Assembly (NCBI RefSeq): GCF_000247815.1
Contig: NC_021700.1
Location: 17,741,426-17,805,425 of the forward strand
Source: Ficedula albicollis
Lineage: Eukaryota > Chordata > Aves > Passeriformes > Muscicapidae
Direction of reading: 5' to 3'
Length of the DNA: 64,000 nucleotides
Shown: positions 12,711-25,790 of the stretch, one piece after another
Layout of the letters: each line of letters starts with the position of its first letter
How positions within the stretch are numbered: position 1 is the stretch's first letter
Position numbers and translations under genes: made by a program
Notes under the pieces: generated by a model
What the model was told of the DNA's origin: nothing
Databases searched by the model: none
Seen by the model: only the letters and a program-made list of their open reading frames with translations

Positions 12711-13687
12711 GTTTTTTTAAAAATGAAGACACTAATGTTCTCTAAAATAAACTAAGGCTTACTTGTCATAGCAAAATTGGGATGAAATGCCCTTTTTGTC
12801 AGGGATAGTGCACATATGTGCAGAAGAAAGCAAAAGGAAGTAAAGTCAGTCTCCAGTAAGAGCTTCCCACAATAATTTGCGTAACTCTGTCATGGGTTCA
12901 CACTCATCTGTGTTGTTTCCCCAGGTTTACTTATACTATTTATAATAAAACATAGCTGCTAGAAAATGTGATGGAAGATAAAGAGTAATTTTAATGCAGT
13001 TCTGCAAATGCCTGTTTATGTTTCCTGTCAGGTCATTTTTCAAAAGAAAACAAAACTAAACCCCAGAAACCCAACAAAACCCTCACCTCGAAATAAACTA
13101 TAAAATGTGGTCCTTTCACACACAATGTGCGAACATTGTATGCTTTTTAACATCTTAATTCTTAATTCAGAGTTTTTCTGATCATGACATCTAGGATGTT
13201 TTTTTAAAAATGAAGACACTAATGTTCTCTAAAATAAACTAAGGCTTACTTGTCATAGCAAAATTGGGATGAAATGCCCTTTTTGTCAGGGATAGTGCAC
13301 ATATGTGCAGAAGAAAGCAAAAGGAAGTAAAGTCAGTCTCCAGTAAGAGCTTCCCACAATAATTTGCGTAACTCTGTCATGGGTTCACACTCATCTGTGT
13401 TGTTTCCCCAGGTTTACTTATACTATTTATAATAAAACATAGCTGCTAGAAAATGTGATGGAAGATAAAGAGTAATTTTAATGCAGTTCTGCAAATGCCT
13501 GTTTATGTTTCCTGTCAGGTCATTTTTCAAAAGAAAACAAAACTAAACCCCAGAAACCCAACAAAACCCTCACCTCGAAATAAACTATAAAATGTGGTCC
13601 TTTCACACACAATGTGCGAACATTGTATGCTTTTTAACATCTTAATTCTTAATGCAAAGTTTTTCTGATCATGACATCTAGGATGTT
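12711..13687. repeat. 487-bp near-perfect tandem duplication
   Basis: Copy 1 is 12711-13197 and copy 2 is 13198-13684, both starting GTTTTTTTAAAAATGAAGAC. I find only two differences, at 13167/13654 (T/G) and 13170/13657 (G/A). The outer edges share GTTT, so the junction is ambiguous by about four bases (hence the end at 13687). Either a very recent tandem duplication or a false duplication from assembly of two haplotypes. No gene lies inside. Confidence 0.95.
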
Positions 13688-13924
13688 TGATATCCACTGA
13701 ACTGTGCTGTGCTGTGTCAAGAATTGCCAACCCTAGAGAAAAGAGGTTGAAAATTATTGTTATGTGAGTGCTTTCTGGATTTAAAATAATTCTGTCTTAG
13801 TTTGTCATGTGCAGTTAATAAAAAAAGCAATATCAAAACCATAATGAGCTTTATGCTTTCTTCTGAAAATCTACCATTTTAATTCCATCTAAAGAAGCAC
13901 CACCCTGAAAATGGCTGTAGATTC

Positions 13925-14003
13925 ACCTCAGCCCCGAGGGATTGAACCCACATCTTTTGGTCTTTCCCAGGGAGTGCTTTAATGATTAGCAGGACAGTAA
14001 TTG
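13925..14003 (-). mobile_element. possible tRNA-derived SINE relic (MIR-like)
   Basis: On the minus strand there is a good Pol III B-box-like sequence, GGTTCAATCCC (plus-strand complement at 13938-13948). Upstream, at tRNA spacing, 'CATTAAAGCACTCCCTGGGA' resembles the A-box side of ancient amniote tRNA-derived SINEs. No tRNA cloverleaf closes, and the downstream CORE part is not recognisable, so it is not a tRNA gene. The identification is tentative. Confidence 0.35.
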
Positions 14004-17000
14004 GGAAAAGGGAGGGAAAAGATTAACTTCCATATTTACCACAGAGGTCCCCATTGTCTCTCTGGGTGGCCCCACACTTGGGAGAAATGTAGGGAGAGAG
14101 GGCTAGGAGAGACGGGGAGAAGGCCTTGCCTGCAGCTGAAATGCTCTCTTCTCAGTCATGTTAAGCTTTCAGTATTTTCCTCAGCAAAAGCTTGTTTTCT
14201 ATGATTGAAGCACCATACAATAACTCTGATATTTGGACTGATAGTTTACACTGTTCACAGTACTGTTAGGGCAGATTTGCATAGATTATAGAATGGATTG
14301 TTTTGGAAAGCATTTGAGTTCAGGTCAGAGATTCCTGTGGCTTTCCCAGAAATTTGACCTCAATTAATGTCATGAGTGTTAGCAGACACTTACTGCTTTG
14401 AGACTAGGCCCTGGCCAGTCTTGCATCTGCACCTGCTTTTAATTTTAAGTTTGATGCTGTGCTCTAAGAGAAAAATGGAATGTGTAATAAATAATGGGTA
14501 AAAATTGGCATCAGAAAAGAAATAATGAGATGAAATCAGAACTGTATTTTAAATATAAGCAGCAAATGTAGTGTTTACGATGAATAATTTAATATGTCTA
14601 ATTTCAGTCTGGACTTAGCTCATGTATTAATGTTTGAGTTGATTGTGAACACGAAAATATGTGTATCTGTATCTGTGTATGGAGCTATGATGAATGAGGA
14701 TCAACTTACCCAGAAAGCTGCAACTGGTACTACTATAACATTTGTTGGATATTTGTCTGAAAAAGTCAAGTTGTTTTCTGACTTCATTCTAGATTAACCA
14801 TGAATATGAGAAATGACCTGGTATGGTATAAATCCTCAGGAAAGATCTGTGGAATGCAGACATCCAGTTAATATAACATCCAGTTAATGCAATCAGTCAT
14901 CAGGGGTTTCATTTGCTCTGTGCAAACAGGATAGAGAGGACATTTGTCTGGAAATGAATCCCACAGTTCACAGAGCAACTCTTAAGTGCCAGTTATCAGG
15001 TTCTCTTTTATCTCCACCTCCTCACTCAAGTGATCTTTCCATGAAAACCTCTCTGAACATATGTTGTTTGTTCGTATTATTTGTCATTAACATTGCTCAC
15101 AAAGGCTACCAAAGTTTCTCAGAAACAAGGGCTGTTTATCAACTCCAGCAACTGTCTGAGCATATGCATAAGTATTTACTATGCAATTGTTCTGTAACAG
15201 AGAATTCCAACAATATCACGTGAGAAGGGAATCCTTAATTATTTCAGCGACTCATAATTAGTTCAATGATCTGAGCTTACTTGGTTGATTAGGCTGTGCT
15301 AAATGGGTCTAACATGTTCTGGCTTCTTCACTGATTTTTAAAGTATTCTATGTAATGTTAACATCTGACAAGTGATTACTCAGAGCCTTCATGATGTGGC
15401 AAGAGATACTCACATCTCTTGGCTACCCTTCTCTGTATGAATATTTTAGATAACACATCCCATAGCAGCATCACGGATTAAAAAGGTTCTGTTGCAAGTC
15501 TCCCATTTTTATTTTTATTATAAGTGAAACAGTTAGTTGCACTGGAAAAAGTCCTTCTTATTATGCAGCTCTTCTATGTATGATATATTTAAGGCTTTGG
15601 TAGTCAGCTGCATTACATTCTTAGTCATGCATTCAGTAATGTATTACAAATTAAATTGGTGGACACTTTAATTTTCTTTTTCAACATCTGAACAAATGTT
15701 AGTTAAAGAACATTCCTTTGGCTGAGCTGGGATAGAGAAGGGTAGGCAAACGATAAGTACATCAGCATTATGCAGAATGTCACATGAGCCAGTTCTCCTA
15801 GTCATGGGGCAGCAGTGGGGCAGGTCTGTACCTCTGTCCCTGTGTCCACGAGTGCACAAACCAGCACAGAGATCCTGCTCTGGACTTCCCCTGGTCCTAC
15901 CTCCTTGATCTCTTCTGAGGAAGGGGGCACAAATCAGTCTGCTGCATGCTGCATAGATCCATTTTCATTTGATCAATCAACATAGCTGCCAAATGACTGA
16001 GATCTTCAGATAGGTTGAAGACCTACATCTTTTCCCACTTGGTTGGTTGTGGAGCTTTAGATTTCTCCCAGCCTACTTGCAAAAGCCTTTGCATTCATTC
16101 TTCTGTGTAGTGTTTTAAGTAATAATCTTTTAGACCGCAACACAGACCTAGTTCCAGATGCTTCTTTTACTGGGGAAGCTTCCTGTTCAAAAGCAATCTT
16201 TCTCATGCAAGCATGCTGTGTGTGCTGTTCTTTTATCAGGTCTGAGTGCTGCATGGCAGCAGGTTCAGCTCCAATGACACAGGTCCTTCTCCAGGGAGCC
16301 ACCCTGCATCGCTCTCTGCAGCACCTGGCTTCGGGTGCTTCATGAAAGGCTTTAATGATACAAGAGTTTCATTGTTTTCTGATGCTAAATACACCACTGG
16401 CACCAAACTTCTTTATGTTGTAACACTTTCACTTCTTCTTGGAAAGCAGAAACAAGAAGATAAGTGGATTTGCTTTGATTTCAAAACTTCTGCTTTCTCT
16501 TTTAGCATACTTTCACATGAAGATTTTTTCACCTCCTGTTTTATGCTGACTCTTTGCCAAATCCTACCATTTGCAGATTTGTGTTACAGACCTTGTATGC
16601 TGCAGAGGTGTGAGGCAAGCAGCTGGCAAGGCCATAGGCACAGAACTGTATGTACCCCTGGACATCATGCAACTGAGACTTGTTAGCTTCAGAAGCCTTG
16701 CCTCAGTACCTGCCTAAATTTATGGGGCCTTACGTTCAAGATGAAAAATCATACTCCCAGGGATCCTCGAGTTCCCATTCTGCATCAGTGTCAAAATACC
16801 TCAGCCTTGGGAATCTAAATAGCTTAATCCCAATATCCCACTAATATGCCATTGGGTCATACAAACGTGAGTTCATCTGCTGTTATTGGAAAGAAGTATC
16901 AGAGCACATGTGATGCATGTCCACAAGATTAGGCTCTACGTAAAACGCAGTGGCAAAAAGTGCTTTTATTTGAAATAAAAATGCAGGAGAAGCTACAGCA

Positions 17001-20000
17001 CAGTCACCAATCTAGCAGTTACACTTATGGAGTCAGATGTACTAGAGACTGATTAGTGTCCTGTAAATGTTTCGTGTACAAAATTCAGATTTATATGACT
17101 GTATAAACATTATAATTCAATGCTATTTATACTGGAGGAGTCTAGAGAACTTCCTTGTGTAAGATAGCTAGCTTCTTGCAAGTTTTTCTCCTACTGCTCA
17201 GTAAGACCATTTACATTGGGACAGTTTTCAGTTTATGTACTGTCTTCCAAAATATGCAGACTCATCGGAGGGACAAGCAGTACACTTGCATGAAGCTGCA
17301 TGGCTGAGCCTGTCAGTTTTCTCACTGACATCCAGAAGATTTTGGGGCCAAAGGAGCTCTAAATTAATTCTAAGTGCCAGTAAGCCCTTTACTTGGTGGT
17401 TATGGTTACCTATCAAGGCAGAGGGATGGCTCTTTCTCTGAAAGACATGTTCAAATCCGTTTTAATCTGTGGAAAGCACACAAGAAACATTAAAAAGAGT
17501 GTGTAGACTCCTTATATTTTCTGTTTAGCAGATTCCTTCAGCTGCTGGACTTATTTAAAAACATTTGTATGATTTTTTTCTTGTGCCATTGCATCTATGA
17601 CCCTTGTTAAACCCCCTAAAAGAAGGTCAGCTTGCTAGGATGACTATGTGCTTATTTGGAGAAGACTGAATGAATCAGAAACAAAATAGGGCATAATGGG
17701 GTGAAACACCTCCCCAGGCCCAGTTTTGGAGTATTTCTGGATGGCAGCAGCTCCCACCTGGCTGCTGAGGAAGTCCTTCCCTCCTGTCAGCACTGAAATT
17801 TGGCATTTTGCCTCTTGGCTGCAGCCTATGTCCTGCTGCCTGAGAGCCCATCACATCCCATCTGCCAGGCTGCCTGCCCTGGCCTGGGGATGCTGTCCCC
17901 CTGTCCCCCACCCAACACAGCTCCCTGACCACAAGCAGGGCAGGCAATCCTCCACCTCTGCTGCTGCTCCAGCAAAGGATCTTAACAAATAGAGCCAGGA
18001 AGGAAAGGGCAGACCACAGGGCAAGGCAACAGCAGTGTGGTCGGGAGCAATTGTTTAGGTCTTTGGCCAATAAAAACATTAGTAACAGTAGATTGGGGAT
18101 GGTTAAGCAAGCAGGCAGGCCTGGAATGTGACTGAAAGTCAACTAGGATCTGAGACCAGGAATGAGAGAGAACAGAAAACAGGAGATGGTGCTGGGAGGC
18201 ACTGGTAGGACAGATTGGCCACCTGCTTCTTATCCTAACCTCCATCCCCCAGGTACAGCAGACTGTTTGCTTTCTTGATCTCCTCTGGCCACATTTTCAT
18301 CTTGCCCATGTGCTGACTGTGTCCCTGAGGCTGACCAGCAGCTTCCTCAATCTGTCCCGCTCCCCAGCATCTGACCATCCTGCCAAAACATCCTTATTCT
18401 GGACAAGATTTCCTGGTAAGCAGAGTGTCTTGAAGCAGCTAGTAGGCTACACTTGTGCCATATGTAACATGTGTGACCTCTTGTGAGCTTAATACCCTGT
18501 ATGCAAAAGGGTTGCACTATTCAGATATGGTCCATGGTTCAGTCTCTGGGCTAAACTTTACTGGGGCTGGTGGATGTTCCAGTGGGTACCAGTAAGCTTT
18601 TATTGGTTAAGGACTGGAGAAGGCTTTGTAGCTCTGAGCACATTGGAGAGAAGCAAGGTTGATCTCTTCCTCTGGATCTAGCCATGGGAGTCAGAAAAGG
18701 CCACAGAAGGATTGCCCTGATCTTCAGGGCTCTGAGCACAGGACCGATTGTCTTGGTGCTATGTAATGACATTGTCATAAAAAGCCAAGCCTGACCAAAC
18801 CAGGTCAGTCCAGAATTCCTGCTGGCCAAGTGCCCTGTCTACAAAAGTGGGCCACATTCATAAAGAGAACAAGAATAAAACCAGACTCGTGGTAGTAGTT
18901 TCTCAGAATATTCCTTAGCTTCCAGAATGTTGTATAGCAGCTGGTGGAGTGCATTAAGGCAGAGAGAGAAGTTTGGATTTCCCCCATGTGGATACATGAG
19001 ACACAGTTTTATCCCACATTGCAAAAATATCACAAAAGTGATGGGAAAGTGGCAGCTATTTTAATCATGACCTGTGACATTCCTGAAACTAGGGATGGAT
19101 GGTGACAGTGATGAATAAAGGCCAGAGAATGTCCCAACAATTTTTAAAGAGAAAAATGAGGATTGGGAATCAATATGTATGATCTTTTCATGTTAGTGAT
19201 TTCTGCTGCTGCTTTTGAAAATATGAGCTGCCTTCTTATGTTTCCTCAGAGCTAAGGTTCAGGTGTTATAAGAGTTTATAGATGCTGATATCCAGCACAT
19301 GTAAACAGTGATTATCCACGGATGAGACAGTGTTAGTGTTGCTAACTAGCACATCCCAGTTACTGCAGCTCCTCCCTGCATTTAGAATCAAAAATAACTA
19401 TGGTGACTATGGCCTCTGCTGTCAAACACTGACTTTTGGAGTATTGCCTCTCGTACATTGGCTTCTGCAGTGAATGTATTTGTATGTGCTCCCTATAAAA
19501 AATGAGCAGTGAAACAACATAGAAATCATTCCAGTCAGAAGTTCAAGGGGACTGAAAATTCACAACCATTAATTCTTCCTCGTCAAACATTTCTTGTATT
19601 AAAAATTGAATTAAATGATGAGCAAAGGGCTTATGAAAAGCTTATCAGGAATAAGCATTCAGAAAACTTTGTTATCATAGCATTATTCTTGACAAGTTTA
19701 TCTTAAAAAACTCTTGTTTTATACTGTCTTCCAGCCCAGAACTTGCACAAAAATGGACTTTCAAAGTGGTTTCATCTGAAACATATTCTGGCTTTCCATA
19801 TCTATGTTTCTAATGTTTCCCTAGACACCACTTTGAACTATTTAGGAAATCTCAAGGGTGGTGTTTGTTTAAGATTGGTGAACAGAATGGCACTGCAGCA
19901 TGGGAACTACACAAGCAAAAGAGAAATACTGTCCTCAAGAAATACACTGTGGATGCCTTGAATTGCTTTGTATTATAGCTGATACTAAAATTAGCATTGC

Positions 20001-22584
20001 AATGTTATTTTTGCAGGAGCACAGGGAGTGTGCTGCAGCACAAGCAGAGCTTCAATCTCAGCACCCAGGCCTGGACGGGATGGGGGTTCCCACTGTTCTT
20101 CCTGGAAGTGCCATGTTTCTCTTACAGTTCTGAAAAACTAAACCTGTGCTGAAAACACAAGGTGCCTCAACTTTTTTTCTCTGAGCACACAGAAAATCAC
20201 CATTATTTTTGTGTGTTTAATGCTTTAGTCCTTGCAAACCCACACACAGTTGTGTGTGAACATCTTTCACATGAGAGGAGGTTGCAGGGACTGGTCTTTT
20301 CATGAGCAGGGATGTTTCATATTGATGAAAAGAGACTTTGCATTTTATTTTTACCTTCCAGCAATGGCTTTTTATTAGGCACTCATAGTATTGTCCAAGT
20401 AAAATAGGGACAAACAATGAAAGAGAGTTTCCTCCAAGGTTGTCATGACTGCTGATTTGTTATGTTTTCTCTTTCTAAAATACAGAAACTAACTAGAAAC
20501 TTCCAGCCTGAAGGCGTGCTCCTACTTCTAGCTGTGATCCAGCCCTTCTATGCTTATACATCCTCAGACTCCTTGGGAATGAGGAAACATTTTTTTTTTT
20601 TTTTTTTAAGGAAACAAAAATGATCAGAAGCTTGGCCATATGCCCTATGTTTTTGTACAAGAAAAAGAACAGGACAAAAATTGCAACCACAGTTTTGCCC
20701 TTTGTCTGGAAACAAATAAAAAATGCCTAGCTTTATATTTCAGGCACCCCAGTCATATGTCAAGTTCCTTCTTTATCCAGGTTTGCTCACAGACTCAGGC
20801 AGGAGCAGGGCTGGGCCTGCTCTGTCATACCTATTTACCTGCTCAGACACTCTCTGCAGCAGCTCTTCAGCCAGGTCATCCTGTTTGGTTCTGCAACCTC
20901 TTCTGTGTGGGCAGGCACATTTTCGCTATTACTGGTCAGGACTGGTTGTGCTACAAAGCCCACTTGAGATCAGCTCTGCTCTTCTGAGGCAAGGAGGCAG
21001 GTCAGAGCAGGGCACACTGCTCCTAGGCAGCAGCCAGCCATCCCTGTGCCACGTTAACTCAGAGCATGCCAGGCAATCCAAAGTGTTTACTAAGCAGAGT
21101 GTTTGTGAACCAGGTCAAGACATCACATACAGAGTAAAACAAAACTTGTTCACGACATTAGTCTCCTTTACCAACAGCCTGTCCTTATCCTGTAGGTATC
21201 TGCAGGTGTAGCTGGGCTTATAAATTAGCCTGCAAGTGAATGAAAAATCCGCTAAGAAAAACCTGGCTGGTTTTCAGTACAGATTGAATATATAACTATC
21301 TCAAAAAATGCCAAGCAGAAGTCAAGCTGCCAAGCAGAAGGTCCTTTGTTTCAGGAATCTCCCATTAGCACCACACCCCTGCAGGAAAACAGCTTTCACT
21401 TAAAACCCACTCTGAATCAGAGATATTTTGAATTGCAATGCGTGCAAAGAAGTGGTGAATTTTCAACCACACTTTAAAATGCTGTCCTTCTCCTTGGCTT
21501 CCCAAAGCTGTCTGCCCCACTTATCTGACAGAGGTTACCACTAGCACAGGAGAGGCTCATACAGGTCCAACCTGCTTTCTCCCACCACAAACACAGAGAT
21601 GCTGGCTGGAGGCAGCAGCACACAATAGATCTGCTTTAAAGTGCACGCTGCTTGGGTTGTGCAAATATTTGCTTTGCTCCACAGTATCATGGCACTCCCT
21701 AAGTTTCTGCTCTGAATGGGGCCAAAATGCTTAAATTGAGACCAAGTGAAACTGCCATTCTTCAGGTGGTTTTGCACTGAAACCACATCAAGATACATGA
21801 TTTCACTGACTGTTGTGGAAAGGTATATTTAGATAAGATAAAAGGGCAGTGACACTTCAGCAAACTGTGGTTTTAAGAGTTACTTTACACAGAATGGTGC
21901 ATCCAGAGCTCTCATAAGTTGAGCTAAAATTCATGCTGTCCATATTCATTCAGCAGTATTTCCAATGCATGATCTTTCATCCCACATCATTTAAGATGTG
22001 AAAGCAGCAGATGAGGTCCTGACTCACCTTCAATCCTTGTCAGTCCAAACACCTGACCATGGTGCCAGCCATCCTCTCTTCCTAGGAAGGACAAGGGCCA
22101 CAGCTGAAACTCAGGCTTGCCATTAATGTTATCAGAGAGTATTTCATGGGAGGAAGTATTGCAGGTAACAAGCCACAATTATGTCAGCAGAAGCATTGGG
22201 GCTGTAATGAATAATTGCAGAAAAGAATAAGATTAGCAACACATAGTGACCAGATTAGCACTTGCTAGTCTGCTGTAGCTTAAAGATGCTAAAGCTCCCT
22301 TCCAACCACAATATAAACTTAACAGCTGGTGATTTGACTTAAATGATCTACTCCTGTCACCTCAGGTGAGCTCAGAGACTGTGTGCTTTTCTTGTAGTGG
22401 GGCAAACCTACATTCAAATTACAATGCTTATATTTTTCCTAAACCCTTACATTTTTGCTAACAAACCTCAATCCCTCTTTTCAGCAGTGACTCTCTGAGT
22501 AGCGTTCATGAAGGATTTAAAATCCTTTTGAAAACAGAACATATATGTGAAAAGCATTGGTAGAGCACTGGCTGTCAGGAGTAC
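14004..22584. other. unique non-coding sequence, 8.6 kb
   Basis: No gene, RNA or repeat family is recognised. Small features only: a 16-bp direct repeat (CATCCAGTTAATRTAA-type) at 14869-14900 and an 18-base T run at 20590-20607. The longest open frames (16246-16686 plus, 17675-18142 minus, 20723-21211 plus; 146-162 codons) show no recognisable domain or family and have no supporting splice pattern. The 17.7-18.4 kb part is somewhat GC-richer than its surroundings. Confidence 0.5.
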
Positions 22585-23534
22585 TGTCTCTCCCAGAAGG
22601 AAATAGGTGACTGTGCATGCCTAGACTGAAGCTGCTTTGCTGCAGAGTGCAGTCTGAGATAGTGGACAGATGTCCACTCCCAAAAATGTCTTCATGTAGT
22701 CTACAACGTATAAAACTTCACACTGCAGGAAACAGTGGTTAAATCCCTTTAATGCCTAAATTACCTTAAAAAAGTAGCATAAGTGCTCAGGTCACTTCAG
22801 CCTATCTGACCATGTTATTGTAGTTGCTGAGTGGTAATGCTTCAGAAGTGTGATGTGACACATTTGTAAAATAATTTAATTTTTCTTTAGAGACAGTTGT
22901 CATGAATAGAAAAACAAATAATCTGTTGAGTAAATAGAGACATAGCATGAGGGCAGTGAACACTTAAGGAAAACAAAAACACAGGTAAATCCAGGATAGT
23001 ATATAATTTTTTTTTATCAAAAGAACAGGTAGAAATGAGAGAAAACAAGCCTACACAAATGTCTCTCCCAGAAGGAAATAGGTGACTGTGCATGCCTAGA
23101 CTGAAGCTGCTTTGCTGCAGAGTGCAGTCTGAGATATTGGACAGATGTCCACTCCCAAATATGTCTTCATGTAGTCTACAACGTATAAAACTTCACACTG
23201 CAGGAAACAGTGGTTAAATCCCTTTAATGCCTAAATTACCTTAAAAAAGTAGCATAAGTGCTCAGGTCACTTCAGCCTATCTGACCATGTTATTGTAGTT
23301 GCTGAGTGGTAATGCTTCAGAAGTGTGATGTGACACATTTGTAAAATAATTTAATTTTTCTTTAGAGACAGTTGTCATGAATAGAAAAACAAATAATCTG
23401 TTGAGTAAATAGAGACATAGCATGAGGGCAGTGAACACTTAAGGAAAACAAAAACACAGGTAAATCCAGGATAGTATATAGTCTTTTTTTATCAAAAGAA
23501 CAGGCAGAAATGAGAGAAAACAAGCCTACACAAG
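22585..23534. repeat. 475-bp near-perfect tandem duplication
   Basis: Copy 1 is 22585-23059 and copy 2 is 23060 to about 23534, both starting TGTCTCTCCCAGAAGGAAAT. I count about six small differences (for example GATAGTGG/GATATTGG and CAGGTAGA/CAGGCAGA). The outer edges share GTCTC at the junction. Somewhat more diverged than the 487-bp pair, which favours a real duplication or two haplotypes over a simple assembly overlap. Confidence 0.94.
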
Positions 23535-24192
23535 TCTCATCTTGAAATATGTCCTGAAGTGCTAATACCTCAAGACAATATTGATGATTAAGGCTCGTGT
23601 TGACATGTCAACCAGGCCACATCTCAGTTATGTCTTCATCCATTCAGGATCACTGAAGACTGACTACGCTGACTACAGTTCAGCATCAATAGGCTGTGCT
23701 TTCGAAGGGGCAGTGCTGTTGGTACAGATGAGATGCACACAGTGGCTCAAACTGGGCAGGGAAGGGGGGGCACTATAGCCAGGAGACAACAGTCAGGCAG
23801 TGCTTGCTAGTATACAGTGCATTTTCAGGGAGTTGTAACGTTTTTTTCCCTCCAGATGAATTATAAACTCTCATTTGTATTTATTGAGTGTATTTATTGA
23901 GGCTCTGTAGCCAGCTGTTGAAGAGAGGATCAGAAGATAACAGCAGCTGGACTCTTCCCCCTCCCATGCTGCACACTGCTCCAAGCTATGCTCAGTCATT
24001 TACCCTGGGGCAGACCCATCCATGTTTTGCTGTGATTTTTGGTTTATGACACCACAGACTGTGGGGAATGGCTGGTGTTTTCAATCCACCTGCTGCAAAT
24101 ATTGGTGAGGAATTCTTGTTTGGAACCACTTCTTTGTTTATATTCCACACAAAGATCTACAACAGACTATAAGAAATAAAGGAAAATACAAA
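23535..24192. other. non-coding sequence
   Basis: No gene or repeat family recognised. Confidence 0.5.
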
Positions 24193-24193
24193 T

Positions 24194-24226
<33 letters not shown>
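24193..24226. repeat. (TG)n microsatellite
   Basis: About 17 TG dinucleotides with one TA interruption near its start. Confidence 0.95.
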
Positions 24227-25151
24227 AGAAGAGGAAAGGCAGAAAAAAAGAGTGAAAAATGATTCAGAAATGTGTCTGTTCTTTCCGTTCAAGCCACTGT
24301 ACAGAAACTATGCTTCTATTGTGGGACAAAGACCTTTGAGCACAGTGAGATGTGTTTATGCTGCTGCTATCAAAGAGCCTTTCATCTCCACAAAGCAAAT
24401 TATTAACACATTCCACTGAAGATGTGGGGGTGGAGGCCTGGCCTTGGAAAAAAAAAGCTGGCCAAAAATGAACAATTTTTTTATAAACACTTTTAATGAT
24501 AGTGAATGGCGCCTTGCCAAGACCCTCATGCCCAGTGAAGCACTGCAGGCTGATTGTTTGTCTGGAGAAGTCCCGTGGGCTGAGTCTTTTGTGCCGAGGA
24601 ATTTCTCATTTGAAAAGCAGTGGTGTGGGAGGTGTGGGCCTTTCCAGGTTCATCGAGTTAAGGCCTGCACTGCCAGTTGCCTTAAACCTGCACCGGAGAC
24701 TAATTTATTTTGGATGAATGAACACCCGCCTCTGTTCCAGGCGGTAAATCTTGATCTTTCAGAAGAAGCTCAAAACAAGAGGAGTAACCTACATGAAATA
24801 TGCAGAACAGCTCTGCTAATAAACTACTCCCCATGCATTCCCAGCATCCTGCACAGATGTCTGGCTATCTAGCAAAATTTTTGCTTACTGTTATTCTATG
24901 AGTGAGTAAATATTTCATGTTTTCTCCCTTGCCCTATGGATCAATATTGGCTTGCTTGTGGAAAAAACTTGTAGTTAGTAAATGAAGACCTGAAGTCAGT
25001 GTAAAAATATATCTGTTTAAAATTTAGTTTATTTTTCTCACTATCTTTTTTCCCCCCTGTTTCATTTGAATGTAGTGCCATTATTTGCATCAGTTTCATA
25101 TTTCTTCACTGCTATTATCGCCACAGAACTACATATATCTATACTGCAAGT
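24227..25151. other. non-coding sequence with a higher-complexity block
   Basis: Between about 24440 and 24870 the sequence is less AT-rich than its flanks and carries an uninterrupted 142-codon plus-strand frame (24444-24872). The frame begins inside an A-run, matches no protein family I know and lacks a clear splice acceptor or donor. It could be chance, or a conserved non-coding element; the sequence alone does not decide. Confidence 0.35.
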
Positions 25152-25213
25152 CATTTAAATACATACATATATATGCACACACACATATATATATGTATGT
25201 TTGTATTTAAATG
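25152..25213. repeat. AT-rich inverted repeat (hairpin)
   Basis: The left arm CATTTAAATACATACATATA pairs with the right arm ending TTTGTATTTAAATG, apart from a four-base TTTG insertion in the right arm, around a short CA-rich loop. The arms are made of TA/CA simple repeat, so a cruciform-prone microsatellite is the simplest reading. Confidence 0.7.
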
Positions 25214-25790
25214 AATTGTAGTAATTGCAATGAGCTTGACAAGTCCCTATAACTCAAAGTATAGCTGCTGTCCTTGGCAGACAATGCATTTCTTCTACAA
25301 CACTGAAATTGAGTTCAACTACCTGTAAGGTGAGTTCCTTCATGTTTCTGCCCATGCCCAAGTCCTTCTTTCACACTGAAAATTTGACCTTTGGGCAATC
25401 ATGGATCCCAGAGTGGAATGGGAGTTTCTATGTGTTTCGGTTTCTATGTGCTTGTGCATCTCTATGTTCTATGTTCTGGTATTAGCTGATTCCCAGGTAA
25501 CTCAAGACACTTAAGGAGATGCTTCTTCAAAGGTTCTTCCCAAGATACAAGTGTTCATATCATACACTGAAAAGTAGCTCTAGCATGAAGTAACCCACTT
25601 GACAGTTCCAGTTTATAATGCACAGGCTGGCCTGTGGTTAGTATGTGGAATAGTGCCAGCTGAGATGACAAAAACTTTCAGCTTCCTGCTAAAATAAAAA
25701 CAGATATTTTGTGCTTGAAAATGGGATCAGAACTAATTGGAAAAAACAACTTCCATTTTGTGGAAAATATCAATTAAAAAAAAAATAAAA
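25214..25790. other. non-coding sequence
   Basis: Nothing recognisable apart from a short A-rich patch directly before the hexanucleotide array (25775-25790). Confidence 0.5.

Noticed and set aside
13925..14003. A functional tRNA gene on the minus strand
   Set aside because: Only the T-arm-like B box is convincing; acceptor, D and anticodon stems do not pair.
14283..14335. Possible CR1 fragment (TTATAGAATGGATTGTTTTG)
   Set aside because: Only a short resemblance to the CR1 terminus with no continuation; likely coincidence.
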